Numbered from the stretch's first letter, positions 1-12,169 are shown. The stretch is 64,000 nt of DNA from Cephalotus follicularis (GCA_001972305.1 BDDD01001458.1:62001-126000), one strand, 5' to 3'. Notes: generated by a model from the sequence alone, not told the origin. Made by a program: numbers and translations.

Positions 1-411
1 TCAGCTACATCCCTCTTCAGTCCATTCCACCAGAAATTCTGCTTTAAGTCTCTATACATTTTTGTAGAACCCGGATGTATAGAAAATGGAGAACTGTGAG
101 CCTCAGGCAAGACAGCCTCTCTGACATTAGGATCAGCCGGCACACACAACCGACTACCCAGCCATATAACACCATGCTCGTCCACACAAAACTCTGACTG
201 CTTACCCTCATCAACATTCTGGACTAAGTCCCTTAACTTACCATCGTCACTCTGAGCCACCTTAATTCAAGAAACAAGAGTAGGTTCTATATTTATACCA
301 ACCATATACCCTCAAGAACCCCGAACATACAAACTCAAATTCAACCACTCCATATCTGCTATCAACTGTGGCTGAGTAAGCAAAGCCGCTACACTCCCAG
401 AACTCTTCCTA
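1..411 (-). pseudogene. Gypsy A RNase H end and integrase N-terminus (partial)
   Basis: Minus-strand translation gives the RNase H end VADALSRK, a linker, then the integrase zinc-binding region with [14 protein letters not shown] and WWNGLKRDVA, matching the corresponding part of B. The catalytic core lies beyond the window start. The linker contains stop codons in the expected frame, so this copy could not make integrase. The second half of the HHCC motif is not visible. Confidence 0.85.
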
Positions 412-1600
412 CTAAGAGCATCAGCTACCACGTTTGCCTTACCAGGGTGGTACTAAATATTCAGATCATAGTCTTTTAAAAGTTCCAACCACCTTCTCTG
501 ACGCATGTTCAACTCTTTCTCCCTGAATATGTACTTGAAACTCTTATGATCAGTGAAAACATCACAAGTCTCTCCATACAAATAGTGTCTCCGGATTTTT
601 AAAGCAAAAACCACTACTGCTAGCTCAAGATCATGTGTAGGGTCATTCACTTCATAAGGCTTCAACTGTCTATAAGCATATGCTATCAAATGACCATGCT
701 GCATTAGAACACACCCCAAACCCTTCTTGGAAGCATCACTGTAAATCTGGTACCCACCTGACCCAGACGGCAGACGAAGAATAGGTGCAGACACAAGACC
801 ATTCCTCAACTTCTCAAAGCTTGCCTCCCGTTCTTCATTCCATACAAACTTAGCTCCCTTCCTCATAAGCTGAGTCAGTGGCAAGGCTATGGAGGAAAAG
901 CCTTCCACAAACCACTTGTAATATCCAGCCAAACCTAAGAAACTTCTCACTTCTGTCAATGTGGTAGGTCTCAGACATTTGGTAATAGCCTCAACCTTAG
1001 AAGGATCCACACTAATACCTTCCACTGTAACCACGTGACCCAAGAATGCCACATGTTCCAACCAGAACTCACACTTCAAAAACTTTGCGTACAGCTGATT
1101 TTTCCTCAGAATTCCCAGCACTATACGATGTTGCTCTTCATGTTCTTCCCTTGACTTAGAATATACAAGGATATCATCAATAAACACAATCACAAACCGA
1201 TCCAGAAACTCAAGAAATACCCGATTCATCAGATCCATGAAGACTTCCGGTGCTTTCGTAAGTCCGAACGACATCACCAGAAACTCATAATGTCCATACC
1301 GTGTGCGGAAAGCAGTCTTGAGTACATCTTCATCTTTCACCCACAGCTGATGATATCCAGACCTCAAGTCAATCTTAGAAAAATACCGAGCACCTTCGAG
1401 TTGATCGAATAAGTTATAAATCCTAGGCAAAGGGTATTTGTTCCAAACAGTAATCCGATTTAGCTCTCCATAGTCTATGCACAGCCTCATAGAACCATCC
1501 TTCTTTTTCACAAATAGAATCGGAGCTCTCCACGGAGAAACACTCAACCGGATAAAACCCCGATCTAATAACTCTTGCAACTGCTCCTTCAGCTCTTACA
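412..1600 (-). pseudogene. Gypsy A reverse transcriptase and RNase H
   Basis: The longest open stretch of A (about 375 codons, 453-1580). RT motifs in order: [49 protein letters not shown] and the active site [11 protein letters not shown]. The connection domain follows ([17 protein letters not shown]), then RNase H with [10 protein letters not shown], the ELAVVVF segment and [11 protein letters not shown]. The RT and RNase H catalytic acidic residues look intact. A stop precedes the next block ([13 protein letters not shown]) and a TAA lies just before the RT start, so the frame is isolated. Expected role: copying element RNA to cDNA. Confidence 0.9.
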
Positions 1601-2420
1601 AGTCAAGCGGTGCCATCCTATAAGGTGCTTTAGATATAGGTGTCTCCCCAGGAATGAGCTCGATGGTAAACTCCACTTCCCGTTACGGTGGCAATCCCAG
1701 TAACTTATCTGGAAACACATATGAAAATTCTCTAACCACAGGATAGTCCTCAAGGCGAGGTACATCCTTAGAGACATCTTTCACAATAGCTAAGAATCCC
1801 TCAGCACCCTTAGCTACTAATTTCTTAGCTTTCAAAACTAAACTTCATTGGCCGTGAACCCTGATAAATAAAATCAGGTCGATCCACATCTCCAAACAAA
1901 ATCCTCTGAGCGTGACAATCAATCGTAACTCGATGGTGATCAAACCAGTCCATACCAAGAATCATATCAAAATCATGCATATCAATCGGAAGAAGATCCG
2001 CATCATGAATCCGACCATCGAAAACAATAGGGCAAGCACAAAAACACTCATATATCACAACAGATGTTCCCATAGGGGTCGAAAGAACCAGAGTTGGATC
2101 AAGTAACTGTGAAGGCATTCTAAGATGTCTAACAAAAGATCTCGCTACTGCCGAGTGAGTCGATCCAGTATCATATAAAACATAAGCTCTACGATTACCA
2201 ACAGAAATAAAACCCGAAACAGTACCTGGTGCATTAGTAGCTTGATGTGTCGTGATGGCAAAGACTTGACCTCCCATATTGCGTTGCCCAACATCTGCAC
2301 CATTTCCTTTCCTTTCCTTCACACGAGGATCAGGACAATCGTTCACAAAGTGACCCGCCTGTCCACATACAAAACAGGCCCCACTGGCCCTATAATAGGT
2401 TCTGACTGGATGATATCTAC
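1601..2420 (-). pseudogene. Gypsy A zinc knuckle and aspartic protease
   Basis: Minus-strand reading gives a nucleocapsid knuckle CFVCGQAGHFVNDC (intact CX2CX4HX4C) near 2340-2385. The retropepsin-like active site VLYDTGSTHSAVA (D-T-G) and the ILGMDW motif follow, within a 173-codon stretch at 1825-2346. The stretch linking protease to RT (1601-1824) carries a frame change and in-frame TAA codons. The protease would have matured the Gag-Pol polyprotein in the virus-like particle. Confidence 0.85.
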
Positions 2421-3345
2421 CACACGTATCACATCGAGCAATCTGAACATTGGGGTTACCCCCACCACCAGCTCATTGAGCATTCCTCTGATCATTACCT
2501 TGTTGACGCTGTTGTCCTCTGTCCTTATTCTGATTATGATCTTTCTTATGCTGCTTACCATTTCGGCCCCTATTCCATGAACAACTTTGACCCTTATTCT
2601 GCTGTCCCAAATCTTGATCATTTCTATTCCGTTTCTTGTCCCCCTCTTGGCGAGCTTCCTGGAAGTCCAATCTCTCCAGTACAATATTCTTCGCAGCATT
2701 TGCAACTTCGGCTACATTAACAAACCGGGAATTTATTAGCTTACCCCTTAGCTGATAATGCAACTTCCATTTGAACCTCTCAGCTTGCTCCGATGATGAC
2801 CCCGTCGCCGATCCAGTAAACCCAGCCAGTCTAGTGAAACGAGCCAAGAACTCCGTAACTGATTCCCTATCCTTCTGCCTAGTGTTAACAAACTCCCTTG
2901 CATAGGCCTCCTTATAAGTAGTGGGAAAATACTTCTGATAGAAGACTTCACGGAACTCAGACCATATCAGAGCGTCAATATAATTTCCACCCTTAGCCAA
3001 TTTCAACGTCTTCCACCACTTTTGAGCGTCTCCTTCAAGTTTGTAAGCTGACAACCTTACCTTCTGCTGATCATCACATCCCAGCACATAGAAAATCTTT
3101 TCCATGTACGCAATCCAGTGTTCAGCTTCCACAAGTGTCAGAGCCGAACTAAAAGACTGCGACCTCTGCTTATGAAACTACTTAAGCCAAACATAGATAG
3201 GAGTGTCGGTCCTATCCCCAGCTTCCATACCACGTGAACATCTGCCGAAAGATTTTCCTTGGCAACCTGTCCCCTATGGTCTTGCCCCTGATTTTGTTGG
3301 AGCATAACACGGTTCACCTTCTGAGAAACTGCCTGACGTACCAAC
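2421..3345 (-). pseudogene. Gypsy A gag (capsid and nucleocapsid), main part
   Basis: Retrotransposon gag domain recognised from AEHWIAYMEKIF, LEGDAQKWWKTL and FREVFYQKYFPTTYKEAYA, followed by a basic Gln/Asn/Lys-rich tail leading to the zinc knuckle. The parts 3138-3344 and 2473-3132 are in different frames, so a frameshift lies near 3135. The N-terminal codons are displaced to 34659-34741 by insertion of B. Gag would form the particle and bind RNA. Confidence 0.88.
3341..3345. repeat. Target-site duplication of B, left copy (CCAAC)
   Basis: CCAAC directly precedes the B 5' LTR and recurs directly after the B 3' LTR at 34654-34658. It marks a single integration event into the gag of A. Confidence 0.95.
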
Positions 3346-6102
3346 TATAATACCCTGCTTGCCTGTACGTATTTTTCTTACGGGTTTTATCTGTTTTGTT
3401 TATGTATTTGTCCGTTTTATGTTGGGTTTATGTTTTGGGCTGACTGATACCAGCCTTAATTTTTGGGCTTGTTAGTATGGACTTTGCTATTGGGTAAAAT
3501 TAGTCACATTATTAATACTACAAACTAATTTATAAATACATAATTATAATCTTTTAATACAAATTATTTTTAAAATCCCTATTTCTTTTATTTCCATAAT
3601 TCCTTATTTCTTTCCTTCCTTATTTCTTCTTCCTTTCCTATTCTTCCTTCTCCTCTCCCGAATTCTCTTCCTCCCTCATTACTTCCACACGGCAACAATG
3701 TTCTCCTTCCTTATCAACATGATTTTGTCCCATTTGTTTCCTTATCCTTCCCTCAATCCCCTCTTCTTTCCCGTTTGGTCTCCTTTTGTTATATATGTAT
3801 GCCAAAGACATTGTTTCTGCCATATCTCTCTCTTTGCTGTGATCGCTGTCGAATCTGTAGTGTCATTGGGGCTGTGATTTTGGTGTCTTCTTACTCCATT
3901 AGTAAGGTTAGTTCATCAAAGTTCCATTCAGTAAATGTTTTATTGTTAATGGTATAGCACTGTCAAAACTTTGAATGTATATTCTCTTCTTGATTCTGTC
4001 GAACAACTGTGTTCTCCTTCAGTTTGGGTCACCATTGCAGGTTAGTTGTTGTCCTAATGTGATGGTTATGTTGTTAGTTTTATCAAGAATTCATTTTGGC
4101 ATGTATTGGTTGCTAGAGATGGTTTTGTTATGGTTTCGACATTCTTGTTCTTCTGTCAAATAATCCTATGTTAACAGCCATCTGTAGACATCTAGGAAGT
4201 GTTATATAATCTGGCTTTGATGCATGTAATCGTGATAAGTGGACAAAATTGGATTAAGTATTGGTATGCTATGGTTTAAGTCCCTGTCACATTGAAATGA
4301 TTCCCTGTCAACATGTTGCTGTCGAATTTAGTGTTATAACATTGTTTTACATGCCATATAAGGTTGTTTTTAATATTGGTAATCTTCTAGTGTCAAAAAA
4401 TCCGAGTCTTCGCTGTTAAATTGCACAAAATTGCACTGTATTGCTGTTCTGTTACCCAGAGCAGTCGACTGCCCATATGAACAGTCAGCTGTTTAGTTTG
4501 AGTAGTCGACTACCTTGTGCAAACAGTCGACTGTCTTGTGTTGAGTAGTTGGCTGGACCCTTGATTCAGTCGACTGCTTGCATGTCCAGGTTGAGTAGTC
4601 GACTGCCACCCCTTGTATAGTTGACTGGATTCTTGAAACAGTCGGCTGGATTGTCCTGTAAACTTCTGTTTTCATCCGTTTGTTCTTTCGATGATCCGGG
4701 TCTATTCTAAACATCATTATGATTGTGTTTTATGTTCAAAATGAATTTTAGACCCTTATTTGAACATTGTTATGTTGAATAGATTATTGTGATACGTGAA
4801 GCAAATTAAGTTTACCGGATATTCGTAAGTTAATCTGTGATCGCATAAGGTACGGATTTTCATTCCTTGATAAACTCTTACTGATTCTGTTATGTTTTGA
4901 GAATAAATACAGATTCTTTGTTTTGGGTTATTATTCGGTTTTATGAATATGTTTCCTTTTGGTTTATGAACTCCGTTATATTTGGATTTTGAAAATAAAG
5001 TCACTTGATGTTTTATGAGGTAAATATTTCTGACTTTATGAATTCAGTTATGATGTGTTTACGAAATGGTATGCAATCATCTCTTTATTGTGAAATTAAA
5101 TGAGTTGATTTTTCCGATTATGAAAGCATGTGTTTATATCGTTTGAGAACGATTTATGATTATGTTTGGAAAATATTTCTACGTATTTTAAATTGATTTG
5201 ATGAAATCAAGTTTTTGAAATGGTGAAATACTGAGCTTTTTTTAACCACCTGTGGGGGTACCATAGGCATGCTGTGAGCCTGGCACGGGGGCATGACACT
5301 TGCCGTAATGGTGTGATTTGTTTACGACGTCTCTCTGGGATATCCTTGGATAGGATTTGTGATAGAGGCGTATGGATCAATCCTAGTTATATGTTTTGGG
5401 ATATGTTTGGGATATGAGGATTGTAAGTGTAGTGCCGTACACTGCAATTACATTGGCAATGTGGGTGTTGCGAACCCCATGCTACTATGTGTTTCTGATA
5501 TGTTATGGGTTTTTGGTGCTCAGTTATGGAACTTATGTTTTGAAAAGCTTCGTGTATGTTTTGAAAGTTATGGATCCTATGTTTTGGAAAGGTACACTTT
5601 ATGGTTTCAAAGTTATGAACTTGTTTTTATATGTTTTGCCGTGGGCATTCATAAAGTATTGTGAAACTATTTTAATGCTTAAGATTTCAGTTTTAATGTA
5701 CTTTTGAAAATGTTCCTGCTTTAAAATATTGTTTACTGTTTTATATTCTATATCCGTACTGAGGTTTGCTCAGCCCCGTTTTTGTTTCCATGCGACAGGT
5801 TATCAGGAGCAAAGGGGCAATGTGTGATGAGAGTGACTCCCATATGTTTGAGGATCGTCTAGTAGCTGATCCCTTTATGTTTATGTGGTCATAGTGGAAC
5901 CATTTAATAAACAATATGTTCATTTTAATTTATGACTTTTGGGATTATGAATAAGTTTCAGTTATGATAAGTTTCAGTATGTTTTTGATTATGCTTGAAA
6001 CCATCACGTTTTTAATAAAGATGAACGTTTTTGATATGATATGATATGTTAAGTTTCCGTTATATGCACATGTGGCGACTCCCACAGATCGGGGGTGTTA
6101 CA
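3346..6102 (+). repeat. Gypsy B 5' LTR
   Basis: Matches 31857-34653 along its length and ends GGGGGTGTTACA just before the PBS. It starts TATAATACCC where the 3' copy has TGTAATACCC, so the terminal TG has mutated to TA. Length is 2757 bp against 2797 bp for the 3' LTR; the difference comes mainly from a TC microsatellite and an extra motif block in the 3' copy. It holds a TATA-like ATATATGTA near 3791, a CAGTCGACTG cluster at 4461-4650, and long AT-rich stretches. It should act as promoter and polyadenylation region. Confidence 0.95.
4461..4650 (+). repeat. CAGTCGACTG palindrome cluster, B 5' LTR
   Basis: About eight copies of CAGTCGACTG and close variants (CAGTCAGCTG, TAGTCGACTG, CAGTCGGCTG) spaced about 20-35 bp. 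The cluster lies about 0.67 kb downstream of the TATA-like sequence, at LTR positions near 1115-1305. Confidence 0.9.
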
Positions 6103-6107
6103 GTTTA

Positions 6108-6119
6108 TGGTATCAGAGG
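6108..6119 (+). other. Gypsy B primer-binding site
   Basis: TGGTATCAGAGG begins five bases after the LTR end. It matches the plant tRNA-Met primer-binding consensus TGGTATCAGAGC except for the last base. Confidence 0.85.
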
Positions 6120-6271
6120 ATAGGCTTTGTTCCTTAGAAGACCTAACTAGGTTTGACTTGTGAGCTCAGGTAGACTTGGGTTAGGACTGTTATGTTTTGG
6201 CCTTTCTGATATGTTTTCTGTTTTGATTTTGTGTTTCGGTTTGATATCACGTATTTCAGTTTCTTTCGTAG

Positions 6272-7590
6272 ATGGTACGCACAAGAAACACTCCTCAGAG
6301 AACTGCAACAGCTGGGGCTCGAGATGAAGTTAGAAACGAGCCTTCTGTGGAAGAGTTGGTTCGTCAGGCAGTTGCTTAGGAAGTGAATCGTGTTATGCAA
6401 CAACAAAATCGGGAACAAGTTGTTGAGGAGAATGCTCTGGCAGATGTTCAGAGGGATATGGAAACCGGGGATAGGCATGGCACACCTACTCATGTTTGGC
6501 TTGAGCGGTTTCAGAAACAGAGGTCGCAGTCTTTCAGTTCGGCTGTGATACCAGTGGATGCTGAACACTGGATAGCACATATGGAGAAGATTTTTAATGT
6601 TCTGAGGTGTGATGACCAGCAGAAGGTAAGGTTGGCGGCTTACAAACTCGAAGGGGACGCCCAGAAATGGTGGAATACTCTGAATTCGGCTAAGGGTGAA
6701 GGTTATGCAGATGCTTTGTTATGGTCTGAGTTCCGGGAAGTCTTCTATCAGTAGTATTTCCCCACTGCTGATAAGGAGGCTTATGCTAGAGAGTTCGTCA
6801 ACACCAGGCAGAAAGTTGGAGAAACGGTTTCGGAGTTCTTGGCCCGTTTCACCAGATTTGATGGGTTGCTGGATCCGTAGCGGGGTCAGCATCAGAGCAA
6901 GCTGAAAAGTTCAAGTGGAAGCTGCATTACCAGTTTAGAGGAAAGATAATAAACTCCAAGTTTGCGGATGTAGCTGAAGTTGCTAATGCTGCGAAAAACA
7001 TTGAATTGGAGAGATTGGATTTCCAGGCAGCACGCCAGGAAGAGGATAAGAATCGGTATAGGAGTGAACAAGATTCTGGACAGCAGGGCAAGGGTCAAGG
7101 CAGTTCATGGAACAGGGGCAGGGGAGGTAAACAGCATAAGAAGAATCACAACCAGAATAAAGATGGTAATCAACAGCGTCAGCAAGGAAATGATCAGAAG
7201 AATGCACAGGGAGCTGATGGGGGTAACGCCGATGTTCAGATTGCTAGATGTGATGCTTGTGGTAGGTATCATCCAGTCGGTACCTGTTATAAAGTCAGTG
7301 GGGCCTGTTTTGTATGTGGACAGATGGGATACTTCGCGAAGGATTGTCAGGATCCTCGTGCTAAGGAAAGGAAGGGTAATGGTGCGAATGCTGGGCAGCG
7401 CAATGTGGGAGGCCGAGTCTTTGTAATTACGACTCATCAGGCAGCTAATGCTCGAGGTATGGTTTCGGGTTTTATTTCTGTTGGTAATCGTAGAGCTTAT
7501 GTGTTATATGATAGTGGATCGACGCACTCGGTTGTAGCAAGATCTTTTGTTCGGCATCTTGGAATGCCTTCATAGTTGTTTGATCCGGCT
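6272..7590 (+). pseudogene. Gypsy B gag, zinc knuckle and start of protease
   Basis: Begins ATG with MVRTRNTPQRTA, the same start as A. Gag domain motifs: AEHWIAHMEKIF, LEGDAQKWWNTL, WSEFREVFYQ. In-frame stops occur near 6377 (TAG) and at 6752-6754 (TAG), and a frameshift lies between about 6860 and 7000. The nucleocapsid carries CDACGRYHPVGTC and then CFVCGQMGYFAKDC, in which the zinc-binding His of the CCHC motif is replaced by Tyr. The protease start VLYDSGSTHSVVA (D-S-G) follows and ends in a TAG at 7573-7575. The product would assemble the particle; this copy is dead. Confidence 0.92.
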
Positions 7591-8519
7591 TTGGTTCTTT
7601 CTACCCTATGGGGACATCTGTTGTGATATCTGAGTGTTTTTATGCTTGCCCTATTGTTTTTGATGATCGGATTCATGATGCGAATCTTTTTCCTATGGAT
7701 ATGTGTGATTTCGATGTTATTCTGGGGATGGATTGGTTGGAGCACCATCGGGCTATGATTGATTGTCATGCTGAGAGGATTCTGTTCGGAGAAGTGGATC
7801 GACCTGATTTTGTTTATCAGGGTTCGCGACCTATGAAAGATGTTAAGATCATATCTGTTATGAAAGCTCAGAAGTTAGTAGCTAAGGGCGCCGAAGGGTT
7901 TCTAGCTGTTGTGAAGGATGTCTCAAGGGTTGAGCCTCGCCTTGAAGATTATCCTATGGTTAGAGAGTTTTCTGATGTGTTTCTGGAGGAGTTACCGGGT
8001 TTGCCACCGCAACGGGAAGTGGAGTTTACCATTGAACTCATTCCTGGGGCGGCACCTATATCTAAAGCACCTTATAGGATGACACCGCTTGAGTTGCAAG
8101 AGCTGAAAGAGCAGTTGCAAGAGTTGTTAGATCGGGGTTTTATCCGGCCGAGTGTTTCACCGTGGGGAGCTCTGGTTTTGTTTGTGAAGAAGAAAGACGG
8201 ATCTATGAGACTGTGTATTGACTATAGAGAACTAAATCGGATCACTGTTCGTAATAAATACCCTTTGCCTAGGATTGATGACCTATTTTATCAACTCCAA
8301 GGTGCACGGTATTTTTCTAAGATCGATTTGAGGTCTGGATATCATCAGTTACGGATAAAAGATGAGGATGTGCCTAAGACCGCTTTCCGCACACGGTATG
8401 GGCATTATGAATTTCTGGTAATGCCGTTTGGGCTTACGAATGCACTGGCAGTTTTCATGGACCTAATGAATCGGGTTTTTCATGAGTTTTTGGATCGGTT
8501 TGTGATTGTGTTCATCGAT
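7591..8519 (+). pseudogene. Gypsy B protease end and reverse transcriptase, first part
   Basis: Open from 7608: protease ILGMDW segment, linker, then RT motifs [55 protein letters not shown] and VIVFID. The frame is cut by D1 exactly between the two catalytic aspartates of the FIDD active site, and RT resumes at 12904 with DDILVYSKS. The frame shifts between this piece and the gag piece around 7575-7610. Most residues of the RT core are intact here. Confidence 0.93.
8515..8519. repeat. Target-site duplication of D1, left copy (TCGAT)
   Basis: TCGAT precedes the D1 LTR start at 8520 and recurs at 12904-12908 after its 3' LTR. The site falls within the FIDD codons of B RT. Confidence 0.93.
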
Positions 8520-8612
8520 TGTAACGCCCAGGAATTTAATTCCATGTATTATTGTAATCCTCTATGTGCTTTTACCTTGAATTAATAAAGGGGCAAATTT
8601 CTTGATTGATGT
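8520..8612 (+). repeat. D1 5' LTR stub (93 bp)
   Basis: The first 93 bases of the D LTR, starting TGTAACGCCCAGG and ending GATTGATGT, then joined to TGGGGAAGGC of pol with about one base of shared sequence. The same 93-base stub, broken at the same base, forms the 3' end of D2 at 21892-21984. Confidence 0.95.
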
Positions 8613-10191
8613 GGGGAAGGCAAATGTAGTTGCGGACGCCTTGAGCCGCAAGGCTATGATTGCTAGTACAATGGTGTCGCAATGGAAGATGTTAGAAGAC
8701 TTCCAGGAATGGTCCCCATTCAATCAGTCACCGAGGATCTTTCTAGCCGACATGCGGGTAGAACCAGAGCTGATGCCTTACATCAAAGATGCACAACCAC
8801 ATGATCCGGAGTTGCAACGGATTCGGGAGAATCTGGATTCGGAGTCTGATTTTAGAGTGCATGATGATGGTAGTATGAGATATCGGGGACGTGTGTGTCT
8901 CCCGAATGAACCAGAGTTGAAGGGTAGGTTGCTTCACGGGGCTCATAAATCCCTGTACAGTATACATCCTGGTAGCACAAAGATGTATCAAGACATGAGG
9001 AAGTGTTACTGGTGGCCCAGCATGAAGCGGGAGATTGCCGAGTATGTGGCAAAGTGTTTGACTTGCCAAAGAGTCAAGGCTGAGGATCAGAGACCAGCAG
9101 GACTATTGCAGTCATTACCAGTGGCAGAGTGGAAATGGGAACACATCACGATGGACATTGTTTCTGGATTTCCACTGACTAGGCATCGTCATAACGCCTT
9201 GTGGGTTATTGTTGATAGACTCACCAAATCAGCACACTTCTTGCCCACACATGTCACTGACTCAGCGAGCAAGTTGGCTCGACTTTATGTGAAGGAGATT
9301 GTAAGACTGCACGGTGTCCCAGTGAGCATCGTTTGTGATAGAGATTCGATCTTCACTTCCAACTTCTGGAAGAGATTTCAGACAGCCTTCGAAACAAGAT
9401 TGAATCTCAGTCATGCTTTTCACCCTCAGACAGATGGACAATCGGAGCGTACCATCCAAACCTTGGAAGATATGCTTCGGGCTTGTGTGATAGACTTTGG
9501 TGGGACCTGGGAAGACCATATCCCTCTGATCGAGTTTTCGTATAATAACAGCTATCACTCAAGTATCGGTATGGCTCCATACGAGGCACTGTATGGGAGG
9601 AAGTGTAGGTCACCTGTCTGTTGGGACGAGGTCGGTGAACGACCACTGCTTGGGTCGGAGTTGGTGGACGAGACATCGGGGAAAGTCAAGTTCATCAGAG
9701 AGAAGTTGCTAGCGGCACAGAGTCGGCAAAAGAGCTACGTCGACAGTGTAAAGCGAAGGCCTTTAACCTTTAGTGTGGGAGATCACGTGTTTTTTAAAGT
9801 ATCTCCGTGGAAAGGGGTGCAGAGATTTGGGAAGAAGGGTAAGCTAGCGCCACGCTACATTGGTCCTTTCGAGATTCTGGAGAGGGTTGGGGAGGTAGCT
9901 TATCAGCTAGCCTTGCCTCCTGCTTTGTCGAATGTACATGATGTCTTCCATGTATCTATGCTACGAGGTTATATTCGAGATCCATCACATGTCTTAGACC
10001 ATGACTCGGTTACGGTGAGGGATGATCTATCCTGCGAGGAGTCACCCGTGAGAATCCTGGATTGGAAGACACAAGCTCTGAGGAACCGGTCTATCCCAAT
10101 GGTAAAGGTTCAGTGGCAGTTTCATCGACCGGAGGAAGCAACTTGGGAACTTGAGGAGGATATCCGAGAGCATTACCCACATTTGTTTTAG
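8612..10191 (+). CDS. D1 RNase H end, integrase and chromodomain-like tail (partial pol)
   Basis: Open reading frame of about 525 codons, identical in protein to the end of D2 pol. It has the RNase H end VADALSRK, integrase zinc-binding residues in [10 protein letters not shown] and CLTCQRV, and catalytic D in [11 protein letters not shown] in [10 protein letters not shown] and E in [10 protein letters not shown]. It ends with a chromodomain-like segment ([18 protein letters not shown]) typical of Tekay chromoviruses. It lacks its own start, gag and RT, so it is a partial pol. Integrase would insert cDNA and the chromodomain would guide it to chromatin. Confidence 0.9.
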
Positions 10192-10221
10192 TATATGTAA
10201 ATTCGAGGACGAATTTCTTTG

Positions 10222-10233
10222 AAGGAGGGAGGA
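10222..10233 (+). other. D1 polypurine tract
   Basis: AAGGAGGGAGGA lies next to the 3' LTR start and is the expected primer for plus-strand synthesis. The same tract is in D2 at 21879-21890. Confidence 0.8.
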
Positions 10234-10400
10234 TTGTAACGCCCAGGAATTTAATTCCATGTATTATTGTAATCCTCTATGTGCTTTTACCTTGAATTAA
10301 TAAAGGGGCAAATTTCTTGATTGATGTTTTGAATATTCAGTAGACTTAGAACATTTGAAAGTGTGATTCTAAGTATTATTGTGTGGACTTTTGGGCCAGG

Positions 10401-10560
10401 ACAGCCGACTGGTGAAATAAACCAGCCGACTGTTGCACTAAAGGGGGAGGCAGTAGACTGGCGTGAGGAACCAGCCGACTGACCATTGTCGTAACACTTG
10501 GCACAGACTGTCAGTATAGGCAGTCGACTACCAGGGAATGGCAGTCGAATGGATCGTGCC
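10401..10560 (+). repeat. CAGTCGACTG cluster 1, D1 3' LTR
   Basis: Copies such as CAGCCGACTG, CAGTAGACTG and CAGTCGACTA spaced about 20-40 bp. They lie 220-375 bp upstream of the TATA-like sequence at 10776. Confidence 0.88.
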
Positions 10561-10775
10561 CTGTTTTATCTGCATGTGACGAGATCACATGCAGCTCTTG
10601 GGGAAATCATTTGCAGGCGCCCTCTGGTCATGAAGAGGACGTGTTGATCATGCACACCACGCCAGGACCTGCAAAAACAGAAGGAAAGAAAAGAAATGAC
10701 AAGTGTGTGTGTGCATGCAAGTGTTGTGAGAGAAAGGAGCTTTCAAGACATGCAAAGGAATGGTGAGGGAGGAAC

Positions 10776-10785
10776 TGCATAAATG
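10776..10785 (+). promoter_or_regulatory. Candidate TATA box, D1 3' LTR
   Basis: TGCATAAATG followed by a C/T-rich stretch and a purine-rich leader. The same region in related LTRs carries TGTATAAAAA (E), TGCATAAAAT (J) and GATAAAAAC (I), each upstream of a similar CCATTGTTGA-type leader in most copies. The D2 copy is at 15084-15093. Confidence 0.5.
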
Positions 10786-11385
10786 ACCTCTGACTTCATC
10801 CCTCTCTCACCCTACAATCTGTGAAGAAAGAACAGAAAAGATAGAGAACCAAAACAGTAGAGATTGAAGGAAAAAATAGAGAGAAAGTGAGAGATCCTCC
10901 ATTGTTGAAGCTTGGAGCTCGGGTTGGAGTTGCTGGGCTGTTGTTGGAGCTGCTGGAAAGCTCAAGAACTCTGGGAAGGAGACATAAAGAGGTGGACCTC
11001 CGATTTCTAACTTGAAATCAAAGGTAGGGGTAGTTGTAGAAAGCTTTAAGCATGCACTTTGAGTTTAAGTGGAAATGAGATTATAAATGAATGGTACTGT
11101 TGTTTTAGCAGTAGGTTTCAGTGTTGATAATGTTATGGTTATTGTTGACTATAATCTAGCATGTTTACTGAACCTTGAATGGAGAATTGAAATGGTTTTC
11201 ATGCAATGCCATAATTGGGATATCTTTTGATTTATGATACAAACAGTGAATAATGCATGAACTGAGTTGTGTTTAGGCCAATGTATGTTTATTGGTGCTA
11301 TACTGATGAATGAATGCTTGTGGAAAAGTCCCAATAGAGTGTAAAACGGATTTAGCAGTGAATTATTGTCACTGTCCAGCCCAGA

Positions 11386-11605
11386 AAAGCCGACTGCTCA
11401 GAGAAGCAGTCGACTGACAGAGCTTTAAGTCGACTGGAATGTAATACCAGTCGACTATGCATGCGATAATTACCCATAACAGTCAACAATAAAAGGAATG
11501 AAGTCGACTGCATGGCATTCGTGATGAACAAGTAGACTGCCTGGGGATGGCAGTCGACCGCCTAGGAAATCCAGCCGACTGTTAAGAGAAAACAGCCGGC
11601 TGTTA
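11386..11605 (+). repeat. CAGTCGACTG cluster 2, D1 3' LTR
   Basis: About nine variants including AGCCGACTGC, CAGTCGACTG, CAGTCGACCG and CAGCCGGCTG, at LTR positions about 1150-1370, downstream of the TATA-like box. Confidence 0.9.
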
Positions 11606-12169
11606 CTGAAGAAACTGAACTGATGGAGGAAGGGATAAGCTTAAGCTAATTACCAACAACCCTAGGTGCATTCTGAGCATATGTTTGCATTTTTACGGTG
11701 AATTGCATTATGGTTGATTGTGAATATGTTAACCATTTTGAAAAGCTAGCATGATTATTTTAATCATTGTTGCGAAAATATATATTTGTCAAAATATATG
11801 AATTTATATATTTTCAAAATTGTGGGAAAGTATTCCCAAATACGGAGAACTGTTAAAGGATTTACTATGAAATCCAAAAGTATTGTTTTAAGTTTATAAC
11901 TTATTTCAACTTGTGAACGGAGTAATATATTTAAATACATATATTTGGTCAAGTGAATATGCTTTATTGCTTGACTTGTATTGTGCTTGAAATACGGAGA
12001 CTGTTGGGTTAGCCGTCGTGCTAAACAACTTACGGAGGACTTGCTTCAAAAACCGTTCGCAAACGGGATGGGGTAAGAGTGCATGACGTTGGGGCCAGGA
12101 GGTGGCGACGGTTATTGCGACTTGTTTGTCTGGTTCCTTTTGGAACGTACTTATTGCTTGTGTTGATAC

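Larger units (their letters stand above)
1..3345 (-). mobile_element. Gypsy A, left arm (gag to integrase)
   Basis: Internal region of a Ty3/gypsy Tekay-like element read on the minus strand: gag at the right, then protease, RT, RNase H and the N-terminal part of integrase at the window edge. Its 3' LTR lies outside the window. It is broken at 3341-3345 (CCAAC) by insertion of element B and resumes at 34659 with the start of gag and the 5' LTR. Stops and frameshifts in gag, between protease and RT, and after RNase H show it is dead. Family membership is known from clear protein similarity to B. Confidence 0.93.
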
